In this document: in pieces, positions 24,336-36,355 of the stretch
Numbering within the stretch: the first letter of the stretch is position 1
Layout: every line of letters begins with the position of its first letter
NCBI RefSeq assembly: GCF_041146395.1
Contig: NC_090986.1
Location: forward strand, 48,396,001-48,460,000
Reading direction: 5' to 3'
Origin: Eulemur rufifrons
Lineage: Eukaryota; Chordata; Mammalia; Primates; Lemuridae
DNA length: 64,000 bases
The notes under the pieces: model-generated
Seen by the model: only the letters and a program-made list of their open reading frames with translations
The model's database searches: none
Told to the model about the DNA's origin: nothing
Position numbers and translations under genes: made by a program

Positions 24336-26802
24336 TTTTACTCTAAATCTTTAATTAAAAAGGTATGCATTTTTATTCAAAATACTGGACAGTTTGCATA
24401 AATTAATTTAAAATCAAAATATGAAACACTCAACTTGCAAAAACACATTTTGAAATTATGTATTCAAGGATAGGGTTTGTTTGTTTGTTTTAGGTGTAAT
24501 ATAAAAAAACAAAGCTTGTGCACTTGCTCTTGCTCTCCCTCCCATTCTCTCAGTGTATGCTATTATAAATATGAATTCAATCTTCAATGTTGGTTTTAGA
24601 AAGTTTTACAGTAAGAAAAGCATAATAAACTACTGAAATTATTTAAGGATTTGCCCTGAAAAGACAATATTCGAATAATTGGCACAGCCTTGAATTTTAA
24701 ATTCACTTTAAAGCACTTTGGATTTGAATGTCTGAACCTATTACCTGATCTCTTTGGCTGAAGGTTGACTGGCAGACTGTTGTTTCTAAAGACGGGCACA
24801 CAGAGAGCCAAGTCTAATATTATGTTAAAAGTTTATTGGGGGGAAACTTTTTTCATGATATAAAGACATAATCATGTTATTGGAAATTATATTCAATTCA
24901 GATTTTTAAAAATTTCTCTTCTTACCACAGAAATTTCAAAATATAATTCTCAGTGAGGATAATCTTTTCAGAAGTATTTCACCCTAAAATTCAGAATGCA
25001 TTTGTGCTAGACATTACATATATTAACTTAGTATGGTACATAATTTATTTATAGCACTATTATACATTTATAAATAAATATTTATATTCATATAATATAT
25101 AATTTATATATATTGAAGTAAAATATTTCATAAAAATATAGTACTTGATTTTGCCTAATACATACTTCTACAATACAAATATATGCAATCACCTACATAA
25201 AACATGTATTCATAAGAATGGTGTATGTGTTTCTGTGTGTGCTCATTTATAAATGTAATTTATTATAATAAAAATGGCCACCCCTGCATAGAAATAGAAT
25301 ATTTACTGTATAGAGAGCACATCCCTAAATCCCTGGACTTTCTTCCATCTTAGGTTTATATATCCATGTTGACGCCAGTTAATGGAACATGCTATAAACT
25401 AATACTGTTGTTTTCTATTAAATTAGTTGTAGCATTATTTGACACTCTTTCAGAACTCCTTAGAAATTGTAAACAATTCAAAAAATTCATTGACTTGTCT
25501 ATTCTTGAGCATTAAGTACTTTGAGTGAAGATGAAATGCAACAGTGTAAATAAGGAAAGGCAATTTCCTTCCCTGAAGTCTTTCAAATCAATCTGGAAAT
25601 GCAACAAGAGAAAGACTTCACCCCCAAATTCCCGGGAAGCACTTTTAAAATGAGACCTCTCCTAATATGTTAAAAATGTAAAATACATGTTTTTCAATCT
25701 ATTTTTATTTGTGTTGAGAAAACTTCAGTTTTAGTTTTTCTTCAAGGTGTAAATATAGTTAAATGCTAAATATATGGGGGAAATATCAGGGATTTTATAG
25801 CAATAAATAATAAAATAAATTTAAATGAACTGCAAACCAATTGTCTTGACTATAATCCTGATTAACTCTGGTATAGAAAATGTCTATTATTGTATTCTTT
25901 GGAATATGTTTGGACAGAAATTAGCGTTTCTTTTTAAGTGTTTGGGAAGTTCCGAACTCCTGCATTGCTTGAATCCATTTATTTAAAATGCAGAATTAAG
26001 TTGCAATGTGCAAAGCCTACTGGCATTAATAGAGCTTTGCTCAAGCAATATAACATGTAATCCTTTTGTAATTTAAAAACTTTCAATGCATTATTGCTCT
26101 TGTGAAATTGCTTTACAGTAAGGTACAAGAAGGGGCCTGATGGAGAAATTGTAAAGTATAGAACATTAGGTGTTTGAAATATACTTTTTGAGGAAATTTT
26201 ATTTCAATACATGCCCATAGCAACTGGGTCAAAAGAATTGCATAAAACTCTAATATAACATCCGTGAACCATTTAAAGAAGAGTGTTGTAGTACACACAG
26301 AGGCAGCTACTATTTGTGGTCCTCATAAAAGTGGTTTTGCATTTTTTCTCCTTGGTGAGTAATGACCTGAAATTGCACCCAGTTTATCTATATAAAATTA
26401 GAGAGGTGGGTAGTATAGTAATTGCTTATGATGTAATTTACAGCTAGATGTGGGGAAATAGATGGGCTTGTTCCTGTATTTATTTATTTATTTAGCAAAA
26501 TTGTATTCACACCTTTGCACCCAGCACCCTAGCACCTCTGTCTTGAGCACTACTTTGGCATATTTAATGTTCACCTCACAGAGATCTGTTCCATTATTGC
26601 ACATTTAGAAGGAACCTGCTGAGTAACTTTGACATAAAATGCTATTGTATGATTCTTGAGTGAACTACCAAAAATTCTGCAAGAATACAAAACTTATTTT
26701 CCCATTCTCCCTGCTTTCATTAAATAGTATACAGAGAAAAGGAGACAAAATTCAGCCTGGGATAGCCCTCTCAAAAGCTGAATGATCACTTATTTTTGGA
26801 AT

Positions 26803-26862
26803 ATATCTCTATCTCTATTGCTAGCTCTATCTCTATTTCATCTATCTCTGTCTGTATTTCTG
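26803..26862. repeat. Degenerate (ATCTCT)n simple repeat
   Basis: ATCTCTATCTCTATTGC then TAGCTCTATCTCTATTTC and ATCTATCTCTGTCTG form a decayed six-base tandem repeat of about ten units. Confidence 0.85.
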
Positions 26863-27629
26863 CATTTGTCAATAGTCCCCTAAGAAAAGCCTTGAAAGTC
26901 ATACATAGACAGAAAATCTGGAACACACATTCTCAGAATAATGGACAATAGTGTTGCTAAAACTTTGTAGTAACCAAGATATTTATGGCAAAAGATTGGA
27001 AATACCACTTACGCAATAAAACATTGAGAGAAAGCTATTTTTGGTTATGGCACTTGGCACCTACACATTTTATTAAATTGTTAGAATTGTTTGAAAAATG
27101 TCAGCCAGCCTATGGTAGAGACCATTAAATTTTGGAAAAGCATATAAAAGGGGAATTTCTAAACAAAGAAAAAAATATAAGATGTTTCATCTGGTACTTC
27201 AGCTTAAACCACTTACCGAGTTACTTCAGACTTTAATTTCACATTTTTAGATTTTTTTTCTAATCCTCCTTTTACTTAGATTTGTTAAGATTTTTTTCTG
27301 TAAACAAAGTATTCCTTATATCTTATGTTTTGGAATGCATTGGTTCCATTTATTGTATCATAAGGTAGTAAATTGATGTAAATATTATACAAATGCTTTG
27401 CAAGTGACCCACTTGCAGCAACAAAGCACACGATAAGAAATATCTTTTTATCTGTTAATTTCACTTGATCATATGGAACTATAATTGAGGGAAACCAACT
27501 GGTTTATTTAACGGCCTGTGCCAAAAGACTATATAAAATCAGCTTTTGTTTTCTCATAAATCCCACATACAACAGTCAGCTTCTCACTGTTCATTGAGCA
27601 GTAGTGACTACCTCCATCTGGCTAGTCTT

Positions 27630-27890
27630 CCTGCAAACCTGGATTAAAAATGGAATGGCTTATTGGAACGGAGAATAAAGGAAGTGCTTTTGAGGGAGAA
27701 AAGAGATCTATCTTTGAGATATCAATAAAGGAGGGGAAAAACGTGTCTCTAGACAGAAAGGAGATCTGGAATGGGGATTGGGAGAAGGGTGGAAGAAAAT
27801 TTAAGTAGAGGAACTGAGGAGGGTTGTCAGGGGGTTTCAGGGAGTACTGAAACAGATCCCAGTCAACTTGCATAGGGATTGAAGGAGTCT
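27630..27890. other. Purine-rich, strand-asymmetric segment
   Basis: The plus strand is markedly rich in G and A for about 260 bases (for example GAGGGAGAAAAGAGATC, GGAGGGGAAAAACG, GGGAGAAGGGTGGAAGAAAA). An 83-codon minus-strand frame covers most of it and is rich in Pro, Phe and Ser, as expected from pyrimidine-rich sequence. No repeat family or protein is recognised. Confidence 0.6.
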
Positions 27891-28224
27891 ACTGCTCTTC
27901 AAAGAACCAAGAGTGTAGACTTTGCAAAGTCCACTAGGTAGGGACATGTGGCAGTGCCCAGAAGTTGAACATGAGCTTATTTTTTCATATATACCGTGAG
28001 TAAATTCAAACTTCTCTACTTAGTTAACATACTATTATGAGAAAGTGTTCTTTGCCATGAGCTGCTAAGGGTCCAGCTGGAGAAACCAAGCATGATGAAT
28101 AAACCCACTGCTTTGTTTAATATTCCTTATGTGGGAGCTCTCAAACTACAGTACTGATGTACCTTATTTTTGTGATAGCATTTGTCATATAAACAGTAGG
28201 TCCTGAAAATGTGAAAGTCTTGTT

Positions 28225-28350
28225 TTTATTCATTTATTTCACTTACAAATATTTATAAAGTGCATAGCAATGCTGTAGGCATTGTGCTATGTGCTGGGAA
28301 AGAACTGTCAACAGAAGCATGTACCCTCTTTGAGTGAAAAAGGTCAAAAT
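28225..28350 (+). mobile_element. L2 LINE fragment
   Basis: TTATTCATTTATTTCACTTA then CAAATATTTATAAAGTGCAT, GCATTGTGCTATGTGCTGGG and ACCCTCTTTGAGTG match the L2 sequence CATTCAACAAATATTTATTGAGCACC...GGCACTGTGCTAGGCGCTGGG...CTGCCCTCATGGAG. Confidence 0.85.
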
Positions 28351-28649
28351 TATTTAAATGAAGTAGAGAAAGACCTATAAGCTATAGCACCAAAGGAGAA
28401 GGCAGACTTGCATATTTATTCTTCACCAGGCTTTAGAAAAACATTTCCAACCAAAAAGTGACTGAGCCCAATCAGAAGGGACCTAATATGTACATGTTTA
28501 TCTTCACTTCTGAAGATGCACAATTTGGGGATTTTAAAGTTTATAAAGCTCTATAAAACCATTACCAATAATCCTGTGCTATGGGTGGAATAGATTTTTA
28601 ACAAAATCATGCTAATTCTTTTTCTATATGTGTATTTACTGTCAGGTAT
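28351..28649. other. No recognised feature
   Basis: This may continue the decayed L2 to its left, but I see no convincing match. Confidence 0.45.
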
Positions 28650-28990
28650 CTGAAAAAACTCAGAAAAAGTAAAGAGAAATAAGAAAAATATCTATGTCCT
28701 CACTATCCAGAATTAAATATACTAATATTTTGTGATATTTGTCCCCAATTTTCAAAAAAAATATAATTGATTTTTAAAGAAGAGAGGCAGAACAATTTAA
28801 AAAAGATAAACAGACTCCCTGTATACTATAGATACAGTTAATATTCCCTTTGTATCCTTTTGTGGTCTTTTTTTCTTATTTAACATAAGCAGTCCCTGTC
28901 TTGAAATTGTTATGCATTGTGGATATCTCTATTTCTGTGATTTGCTTAGGCATTTATATAGCATTTGGTTTTAAATTTTATTATACTGCA
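28650..28990 (+). mobile_element. Probable L1 3'-UTR fragment (old L1M class)
   Basis: TATGTCCTCACTATCCAGAA then TTGTGATATTTGTCCCCAAT, TAGATACAGTTAATATTCCC and TTTGTATCCTTTT follow the order of the old L1 3'-UTR segment (ACCCAnCACCCAG...GCCATATTTGC...ACAGATACAGTTGAAG...CTTTGTACCC). Diverged, with no coding capacity. Strand relative to the L1 consensus is uncertain. Confidence 0.5.
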
Positions 28991-29534
28991 TTTTCATTTT
29001 AAATCAAAATATATATCACCCACGCTGAATACCTACATGTTCCATGAAGTTCAATGAACATTTTAGCTTTGTTTTCTAGTCATGATTAAAGAGGACAGAA
29101 AAATAAGCCATAAGAGAAGGATGCATAGAAAATACTATAGAGAAGGCTGTGGATATAGTGTCAAGGTTTCCTGAATTGAGATGGAATAAATTTCAGAACA
29201 TTAAGTGATTAGAACAAATTTTCATAAATAATAAGAATCTATACTATGTGCCACATAAAATATAAATGTTATCAATTTCTAGAAGTACTTATAAAAATAT
29301 GTGCTTTGATATAAGCATGTTTGAGAATGTTCTAAGACTCCTTTCCTTGTCTGTCTACAAATAGAAAATCATTCATATAGCTGTCAAAGAAAGTATTTTG
29401 GAGTTAAGAACCACGGGTGTAATTGTCAAACTGATCAACTTCACTGGACAAAATATTCATGCTTTCTGAGGAAGTATTCAGATCTCATCCTCTCTAGTCC
29501 TTTCCATTTTAACATCACCAAGACATTAACAATG
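28991..29534. other. No recognised feature
   Basis: AT-rich sequence with no gene, repeat or obvious structure that I can support. Confidence 0.5.
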
Positions 29535-29672
29535 AAATGATTCCAGAAAGAGGGCAGGAGAAGAAAGCAAGCCATGAGTGCCTGGTGTCCTGGAAGGGTA
29601 GTGACATAAATGTAACAAGAAGAGAGAGTGATCAGTCCTGGTAAGTTAGATGAAGATTGAGACTCACCCTTT
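29535..29672 (-). mobile_element. L2 LINE fragment, reverse-transcriptase region, antisense
   Basis: GCCTGGTGTCCTGGAAGGGT then AGAAGAGAGAGTGATCAGTC and GTAAGTTAGATGAAGATTGA match the reverse complement of the L2 ORF2 segment (GTGGTGTCCTGGAAGCC...GGAGGGAGTGATCAACTG...CAAGTAAGATGAGGACTGA). It is the same L2 region as part of the copy at 18.6-18.95 kb, so the two are separate insertions. Confidence 0.78.
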
Positions 29673-31324
29673 GAATTACTAATGCGAACATCATTGGTAA
29701 TTACAGTAAATCAATTTCAGAGGAATAGGGGTAAGGAAACCTGCTATATGTTGGTCTCCAAAGAAATGAATGCAAAGAAGTTGAAGACATCAAGTATTAG
29801 CAGTTCTTTAAAGTGGATTTTTTCCTATACATTTGAATTCTTTAATGAACTTTTAGAATTTTTATACCAAAAGTTTTAAGAAGGTTTTAGAATTCTTGTG
29901 AAAGGAATCCTTAGTTTATTAAGATGGGTAGGAATAACATTTTCAGTGGGAGTTTTTTTAACAAATGGAATTGTTATTTAATGAAACCTATAACATAAAA
30001 ATACAAGGCCTTTACAAATGATTGCAAAAATTTTGTAAAAGCGCCTTTGATTTTTAGCAAACAGCCTTGATTTTATAAAGGTAGGAGGAGTAATGGAATA
30101 ATAGTGCACGTAGCTGCTGGTTACAGCTGGGTGGGAAATGTAAAGTACTCCCTTTTCCGCAAAGAAAACAGCCGTGGCTTGTTTATGATTATGTGAACTT
30201 TCATAAAACTTTTGTTGTACTTGCTACTGTTTATTTTTTTCTTTCTATTGATATCATGGCTATGAAGCGCTTTCTTAGGAATTTGTCAAAAATGAAAGAG
30301 CTAACATACCTGATTATGTGGCAGGTTTGACTATGTATTTCTATAGTTAGAAATAACAATTTTCCCAAGATACACAATGGGCGTTTTGGGGAGGCAAGAC
30401 TTATCCACATATTAAAATATAGACTATCAATCATAGGTGATGAAAAATATCAAATGGGTTTTAAAGTATAAAACAAATGTATTTACAGTGATTTCCATTT
30501 AATCTATTGTTATTGAGCTCTACACCTCTCAAATTTGATTTACATATGCACCCTACAATATTAAATCTGATTGAGCAAATCCATCTTAACAATTATTCAT
30601 TATATAGTCATTCATGTTAAATTTGGAAAGCAGTAAAATTCTTTGGTGGAAGATAGTCTTTAGTCTTTAAAATAAATCGTTTTGTTTTAGGCTACAACTC
30701 TCCTCGAACTAGAAACTTGTTCAGAAGGATTCATAGTGATTAATTTTTTTTTCCTTAAGAATTTTTTTCTTAAATGTTTGCCTATTTGTAATATTTGATC
30801 TCAAAATATGGTTTACGGTGTTTTTTCTTTTTGTTTTTGCTCTAATTCATAGACTTTCAATCCCAGAAGTAATTTACATCATAACATTCAATTTTTAAAA
30901 GTGGAGAAGTAACAGTGGGTTCAAATTTGCCTTTGATGACATTTACTGTTCTATAAACAAAGGCTTCTCCAGAATTAGACACAGGAAAGGCTTAGGGGTG
31001 AAGTCTTATTGGAATGGAAGGACTTACCAGGGTGTCCTGGTCATATTATAAATGTACTCATTTTGCTTATGTTGAATATTTCCTTGGGGAAGTTGGGTGC
31101 GAAAGGATTACGGATTAAGCTCACCCTTGGCACTGCTGCTGTTTATAAAGCACCTATCCATTGGGTAGTCATCCCTTATATTAAGTCCAGTTCTATCACT
31201 TCTCATCACTGGTTCTACTGTTGAATTTAATGCACTAATAACTTCATCTATTCTCAAATCAATTTTTACGTGCTCCATGTTTGAACAGCCATCAACCTAC
31301 TCATGGGTCCTGAGAATTAATGTC
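29673..31324. other. AT-rich sequence, no recognised feature
   Basis: Several 60-71-codon frames (29682-29879, 30231-30434, 31009-31224) carry no recognisable domain and no splice or start context. Nothing else is supported. Confidence 0.55.
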
Positions 31325-31690
31325 TTTTAGCCTTTTCATACGTGGTTCCTTCAATCTTGAATGCCTGCTATCATTTCCCCGTCAATCTATTTCTATTTCT
31401 GTATCAAATTATCAATCTATTTCTGTATCAAACCCTGGAGTCTAGTCATTTTTTTCTCTGTCTCTTAGCAATCTGCATATGTTTTCATGTGGCATTTTCA
31501 CATATGATAGTGGTTATTTATTTTCATATATGGTTTCATTGCTACAGCGAAAGTATTACGGATATTAAATGCCATATCTTGATAAGCCAGTAAAATCCTG
31601 ACACATAGCATGCACTCAGTAAATGTCTGATTATAAACTAACAAACTTAATAGATTGAGTGAATAAATAAGCAAATAGATGAATCCACTT
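31325..31690 (+). mobile_element. L2 LINE 3'-region, long fragment
   Basis: ACGTGGTTCCTTCAATCTTG then AATGCCTGCTATCATTTCCC match the L2 segment GCTGTTCCnTCTGCCTGGAATGCCC. The 3' end follows with GACACATAGCATGCACTCAG, TAAATGTCTGATTATAAAC and a decayed tail of GAATAAATAAG type. The internal stretch contains a short tandem duplication at 31381-31431. An 83-codon frame inside it is not a gene. Confidence 0.8.
31381..31431. repeat. Short tandem duplication inside the L2
   Basis: TCAATCTATTTCTATTTCTG then TATCAAA is followed by TCAATCTATTTCTGTATCAA. Two adjacent copies of about 24 bases differ by an extra TATTTC unit. It is probably replication slippage. Confidence 0.85.
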
Positions 31691-32087
31691 AGGGAGATAT
31701 GGTAGAGTAGAAATAGCCCAAAACCTGTAGTGTTATTACTGGGGGTGTTTTACAAGGCAAATCCTTACACAAATGGCACTGAATATATCTAAACCTCTTG
31801 TCTTTCCTATCTGTGAAAGGATTATATTTTCTACCTTTCTGCAGAGGTTCCTTGTAGATAAAACATAAATTCTTGTATGTGGAGGTATAAAGCATTATAT
31901 AGATATAGGATTTTTTTTCAAGTTTGGAGACATTATGATATATTCATTAAAAAATATAACCCAGCATATGGTGGGTTCAATTAAAAAATGGAGAACAAAT
32001 GCTACGGAGGAAGATACCAGACTGAAAGAGGAATGAGCCCAAAATTTACTATACTGTCCTGAGGGGCAAAGAACTTTAACCTTAACC
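31691..32087. other. No recognised feature
   Basis: AT-rich spacer between L2 and MER5A. A 68-codon minus-strand frame (31689-31895) has no recognisable domain. Confidence 0.5.
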
Positions 32088-32252
32088 TTGGGATTCTAAA
32101 CTCTGGCTGCACACTAGAATTCCCTGGGTATTTAAACATATTTATGCCTGAGCTCTAATTTAACTGGTATGAGGTGGGGCTCAGTCATTGACATTTTTAA
32201 AAAGCTCCCCAGGTGATTTTAATATAGAGCCAGGGTGAGAGGCACTGCTGGG
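32088..32252. mobile_element. MER5A, non-autonomous hAT-Charlie DNA transposon
   Basis: The left side reads TCTAAACTCTGGCTGCACAC then TAGAATTCCCTGGG, and the right side AAAAAGCTCCCCAGGTGATT then TTAATATAGAGCCAGGGTGA and GGCACTGCTG. These ends are imperfect inverted repeats of each other, as in MER5A, and the middle carries TGAGGTGGGGCTCAGTCATT. The copy is close to full length (about 165 bp). The flanking 8-bp target duplication is not clear. Confidence 0.95.
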
Positions 32253-33589
32253 CCACAGAAATTCAGGAAATGTTTCTCAGGAGAAAAACTGCATAATACA
32301 TGAGATCTTTTAAAAAGATTAATCAGCATGAATAGATATGAGGAGAGGCTAGAGACAGGAATTGAATGATTAAAGCATCTACGGACATCACAGATGAAAA
32401 TAACTGTTTTAAAGTCTACATTTTTTTTTTTTTTTTCTTAGAAAGCCAAGAAAGCTGCTGTGGAGAGAAAGGCCTTCATAGTAAACAAAGAATTTGTTCA
32501 GAGAAACTTAGGAACATTCAAATAATTATTATTGGCAAAGCAGCATTTTACAAACTGCACATAAAAGTCACTTAGATTACAAGCAGGGGTTAAAATGGCA
32601 ATCACCATTTGTTGAATTAAACATGAAGAGCACCCAGAGGCGGAAAGTTTTGAATAGGGTTGAAGTTAAAGTGTTTATAGAGAAGGCAGGTATAATAGAA
32701 TTTTTCCATGCTAAAAGTTTTATAACATGGGCATTGGGTGTAAGAGTCATGCCTTCCTAGTTGTCATATAGCTATTTATCTTCAACAAACAAAAATAAAT
32801 GAGATAAATTAATTGATATCTTCAAATGTAATGTCAGTACTTTAAAATATATTCAAATATATAAAATGGTGGTCTTGGAATGAAAATATAATGAACTCAA
32901 TACATTAAAACTCTAAAACTCATTTGCTTTTAAAAATGTCTTTGACAGCAATTTCCTAACATTTTTCTTTGAAATGGTGAACATAACATTTTATTAATAA
33001 ATAGAAAACTTGACACACTAGTTTGAAAAAATAGTATCTTCCCTCCTGATGTCATAAACATATATGCATATATTGTAGTTTTGTGGAAGAGGAAAGGGTA
33101 TATATCAATGATGAAACTTTTCTGGAGGCACTGCAGTATATTTTTATTAAAATATAAACCTTAATATCTATGCAAAGTTATGCTTAATAAATGGTCAAAC
33201 AACAAAACTTATGAAAATTTTTTGCCTTGAATCTAATAAGAGATTTAGGAAAGAAAGATGCAAGGAAATAGGAAGTGATGAATGTCTTATTTTCACAATA
33301 GAACTCTTGCGAGGAATATGAAAAGTAGCCATTTTAATATTTTTGCAGAGAAATACAAGCTATAATTTAATATCTTATATTCTATAATTCACATGTATGT
33401 GAATTATAATAATTCCAAGTTAATTATTTTAGTTCACCTGTTTTAAAAATGCTTTCTATTTAATATGGAAAAAGTGATCTAATATTTTAAGACATTAAAC
33501 TTTTAGTTTTTCAGTTTTATCTATTTTAAATGTATCATTTATAAGAGCAGTTCATGTGGTAGATAAGGATATGAAAAATGGTCCCAGAA
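32253..33589. other. AT-rich sequence, one T homopolymer and one palindrome
   Basis: A T run lies at 32421-32436. The palindrome at 33383-33408 is listed separately. No gene or confident repeat is seen. Confidence 0.55.
33383..33408. repeat. Near-perfect 26-bp palindrome
   Basis: TATAATTCACAT (33383-33394) and ATGTGAATTATA (33397-33408) are exact reverse complements separated by only GT. Both arms are 12 bases. It could extrude a cruciform or bind a dimeric factor, but AT-rich DNA makes chance palindromes commoner. Confidence 0.95.
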
Positions 33590-33765
33590 AGCTGGGTAGT
33601 AGCACAACTTTGGGGCAAAAGTTTATGTCTCAGTTTTATCATCTATCAGTGGTAATAATAATGATTCCGGTATCATGGGTTAATACGTGTATAACGTATG
33701 TCAGACACTTAAATAACACCTCACACAAATAGTAGCATCATATAAGTTTTAGCTACTAAAATTGT
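33590..33765 (+). mobile_element. MIR SINE fragment
   Basis: TCTCAGTTTTATCATCTATC, AGTGGTAATAATAATGATTC, ATGGGTTAATACGTGTATAA and GTCAGACACTTAAATAACAC follow the MIR core and 3' half (CTCAGTTTCCTCATCTGTAAAATGGGGATAATAATAG...TTAATACATGTAAA...). Preceding TTTGGGGCAAAAGTTTATG matches GGGCAAGTTACTTA. Confidence 0.85.
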
Positions 33766-34814
33766 AAATGTAATAAGTAAATATTGCTTTAAAAAAGCAA
33801 AGAAAAAGTAAAATAACTAAATCTTTCATTTCTTTAGTTTTAGTAAAAACATAATGAAAATTTGTTCATTCTAAGGACATTTTCTATCTTTTTAGTAAAG
33901 ACTCAATATTAATGCATGTATCTCTGAGTGTAGAACCTTGTTAGCTCAAATGATTTTCCTTTATTAGGCTCATAGTAAACAGCCATGTCTCTCAGTGGAC
34001 CCTCTAAATATGGAGTAGTTTGTCACAATTATTTGGTAATCTCTTTCAGTGTAACTCACACAGCAAAAGTGACACTATTCCTGTCACTCCTCAGAAATGT
34101 CCCAGCTCTGCGGGTTTCCACATGCAGGAGAATGAAGAAAGCCATTACGAGGTATGCCATATCTCTGTAGACACCATGTTAGTACTGAGCGATTTTCATT
34201 TTCCTAATGATTTTAAATATTCTATGATAACTAGCATAAATATCTTCTTTGCTGACCTCCTCTATGGCCACATTTTTACACTAGTGCTTTTACAAATAAC
34301 TTTAAGTAAACAATTTTAGAACAAAAATGTAACAATATTTTTTTCCTCTTGGATAGTGGTCCAACTATTAAATATAATGTTTATAACATTGGATGAAAAA
34401 TACTGATTTTTACCTATTTTTAAAGGAAGTCAGGAGCAACTTTCTTTTAGAGTTAAATGTTCTTGATTGATTCATTTTGATTAATTGAGCTAAAAGATAT
34501 GCACATCTATTTGTTAAAAGGTTGATTTGCTTTATCTCCTATACTCAAAGAATATAAAGAAGGCAACTGCTTAATATGAACTGGTTAAATTGGAATTTTT
34601 ATTAAACCTATACTTTTTTTTTACTACTTTTTCACAGTTTGATCTTTTATTTTCCTGTGTTTAAACTTAAAATGAAAACCATTACTTTCCTTAAAAAAAT
34701 TAATTTATCCACAGTAAAATGTGGAAGATCCATATTTTTTTTCCTTTTCTGTTGGAAGGGCTATTGTAATACCAATTACTACATCATGGTTGATTACAAA
34801 AATCTGTTATCTTT
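33766..34814. other. AT-rich sequence, no recognised feature
   Basis: Two overlapping frames (33985-34170 and 34020-34319, 61 and 99 codons) show no recognisable domain. Nothing else is supported. Confidence 0.5.
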
Positions 34815-34965
34815 CATTCAGTTTTTTAAAATTCTGGTAAAAATACATAATGTAAAATTTACTATCTTAACCATTTTAAGTGTAGATTTCAGTAATGTTA
34901 AGTATGTTCACATTGTTGTGCAATGGAAGAAGATCCATATTTTTAAGGAATTATGTTTTAATAGT
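34815..34965 (-). mobile_element. L1 3'-end fragment (old L1M class), antisense
   Basis: TGGTAAAAATACATAATGTA then AAATTTACTATCTTAACCAT, TTTAAGTGTAGATTTCAGTA, ATGTTAAGTATGTTCACATT and GTTGTGCAATGG match the reverse complement of the L1MA/L1MB-type 3' end (TTGCACAACnnTGTGAATATACTAAAAACCACTGAATTGTACACTTTAAA). A 109-codon frame at 34639-34968 runs through it and is not a gene. Confidence 0.88.
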
Positions 34966-36229
34966 TAACTCTAATATTAAAATGTACAGTTTCACCTATT
35001 TTCCATGGTAATAACATACAGATTATAGATAGATAATACGTGTGTCTATGTGTCTGTTTTCTAATAGGACACAGGTTTGTTTCTCCCAAATCCCCTAAAA
35101 CATTTAATTGTTATTAGCGGTAAAGAATATTTTGCAATAGCCCTTATCTTTGCCATCTGAAGGAATCTATTATTCCCCAAATCCCAGTAGTAATATAGGT
35201 TGAAGAAACTACTTCGATTAATAGAAATTTAATTGAGAAAGCAAATTCTTTTTATATAAAGTATTAGTTGAGTTTGAAAGAGGATTGAGTGATATTTTGG
35301 ACACTTTTATCCTGTAATTCTTCCTTCACATATTTTTTTTTCTTTTCTTTTTTTTTTTTTTTTTTTGTGTGCGTGGGAGTCTAAATATTCAGAAACATCC
35401 TTCTAAACTTAAGCATGTATCCTTTTTCTGATTTTTCTTTTATTTTCTTTCTTTATTTTTCTTTCTCCAAAGTCTAAATCACTTGCAGTCGAGAGAAGAA
35501 CTATAGTTGTTTATCCCTTGATTTTTCATCATGATAGTGTATGTTTCAAACATACAAAACAATGGAGTTCCTCCCACTAATAACTAACAATAACATGACA
35601 GTCCTAACTTTATGGCAGGAAAAGGAAGAGTTTATTTGTAATTGAAGATTCATGTAAATCATAAAGAAGCTTACTCAGAATTTTGTGGAAGTCATTCAAA
35701 TCCAAATAGATTTCAAATTTCTAAGAAGTATATTTATTTTTATAACATTTTGTTTGTGTTTATTGACTCAAGAGTCCATACTCCTCAGAAAAATCACTGA
35801 TTATCACAGACGGTGGGATGAGGAAATTGTTTAATGAAGATTGTCTTACTTTTTGTAGAGAATTTAAATGAAATACACTTCAAAGGATTTTTTATAAATC
35901 ATATATTTTTTTCTCCCTTCGTTGTTTTATAAGGCCCAAAGCACAAGAACAGAGTGTGTACAGGGTTTATTTGACTAAAGTTCTAAGGACTTTTGAACGA
36001 GAAAAAATGACATCCAGAGTCATGATGTTGATTTAATTTATTAGTCCAACTGTCAAAGAACAGTGAAAGTAAATCTACTATGGTATATTTGTAAACAAAG
36101 GAAAGCAGACAAATTTTTAGAAACTTTTATCCTATGAATTCTTACTTAACCGTCATGTTCCAGGCCTATTGCAGTCTGCATGGTCTTTAACTAGGTCATC
36201 CATAAGGCCCTCTGTGTCTGGTGATCTAT
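34966..36229. other. AT-rich sequence with a long T tract
   Basis: A T-rich tract with two C interruptions lies at about 35333-35366, followed by TGTGTGCGTGGGAG. A T/C-rich patch lies near 35430-35466. No SINE body is attached to either. No gene is recognised. Confidence 0.55.
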
Positions 36230-36355
36230 GAAACCAAATAATGATGATGATATTGACAACTTATATCGTGTAACCTCTGTGCTAGGGACTGTTTCAAGCA
36301 CTTTATTTGTATATTCTCCTATTATTTACATTTTGCCCTTGGTCATTTTAAATTG
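36230..36355 (-). mobile_element. MIR SINE fragment, antisense
   Basis: ATAATGATGATGATATTGAC, then CTCTGTGCTAGGGACTGTTT, CAAGCACTTTATTTGTATAT and TCTCCTATTATTTAC match the reverse complement of the MIR 3' end (GTGCCAGGCACTGTTCTAAGCACTTTACATGTATTATCTC). Confidence 0.8.

Larger units (their letters stand above)
24336..28224. other. AT-rich sequence with simple repeats, otherwise unannotated
   Basis: Very AT-rich around 25020-25130 (ATATAATTTATATATATTG-like). Short (TTTG)n lies near 24476-24489 and (TTTA)n near 26480-26494. A TATA-like TATAAAA lies at 27532-27538 with no supporting promoter context. The stretch 27630-27890 is purine-rich on the plus strand and is listed separately. No gene is recognised. 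Confidence 0.55.

Noticed and set aside
27532..27538. TATAAAA as a promoter
   Set aside because: No initiator, CpG enrichment or exon follows; such strings are common in AT-rich DNA.
34639..34968. 109-codon open frame, plus strand
   Set aside because: Its last third is an antisense L1 3' end; no protein resemblance.
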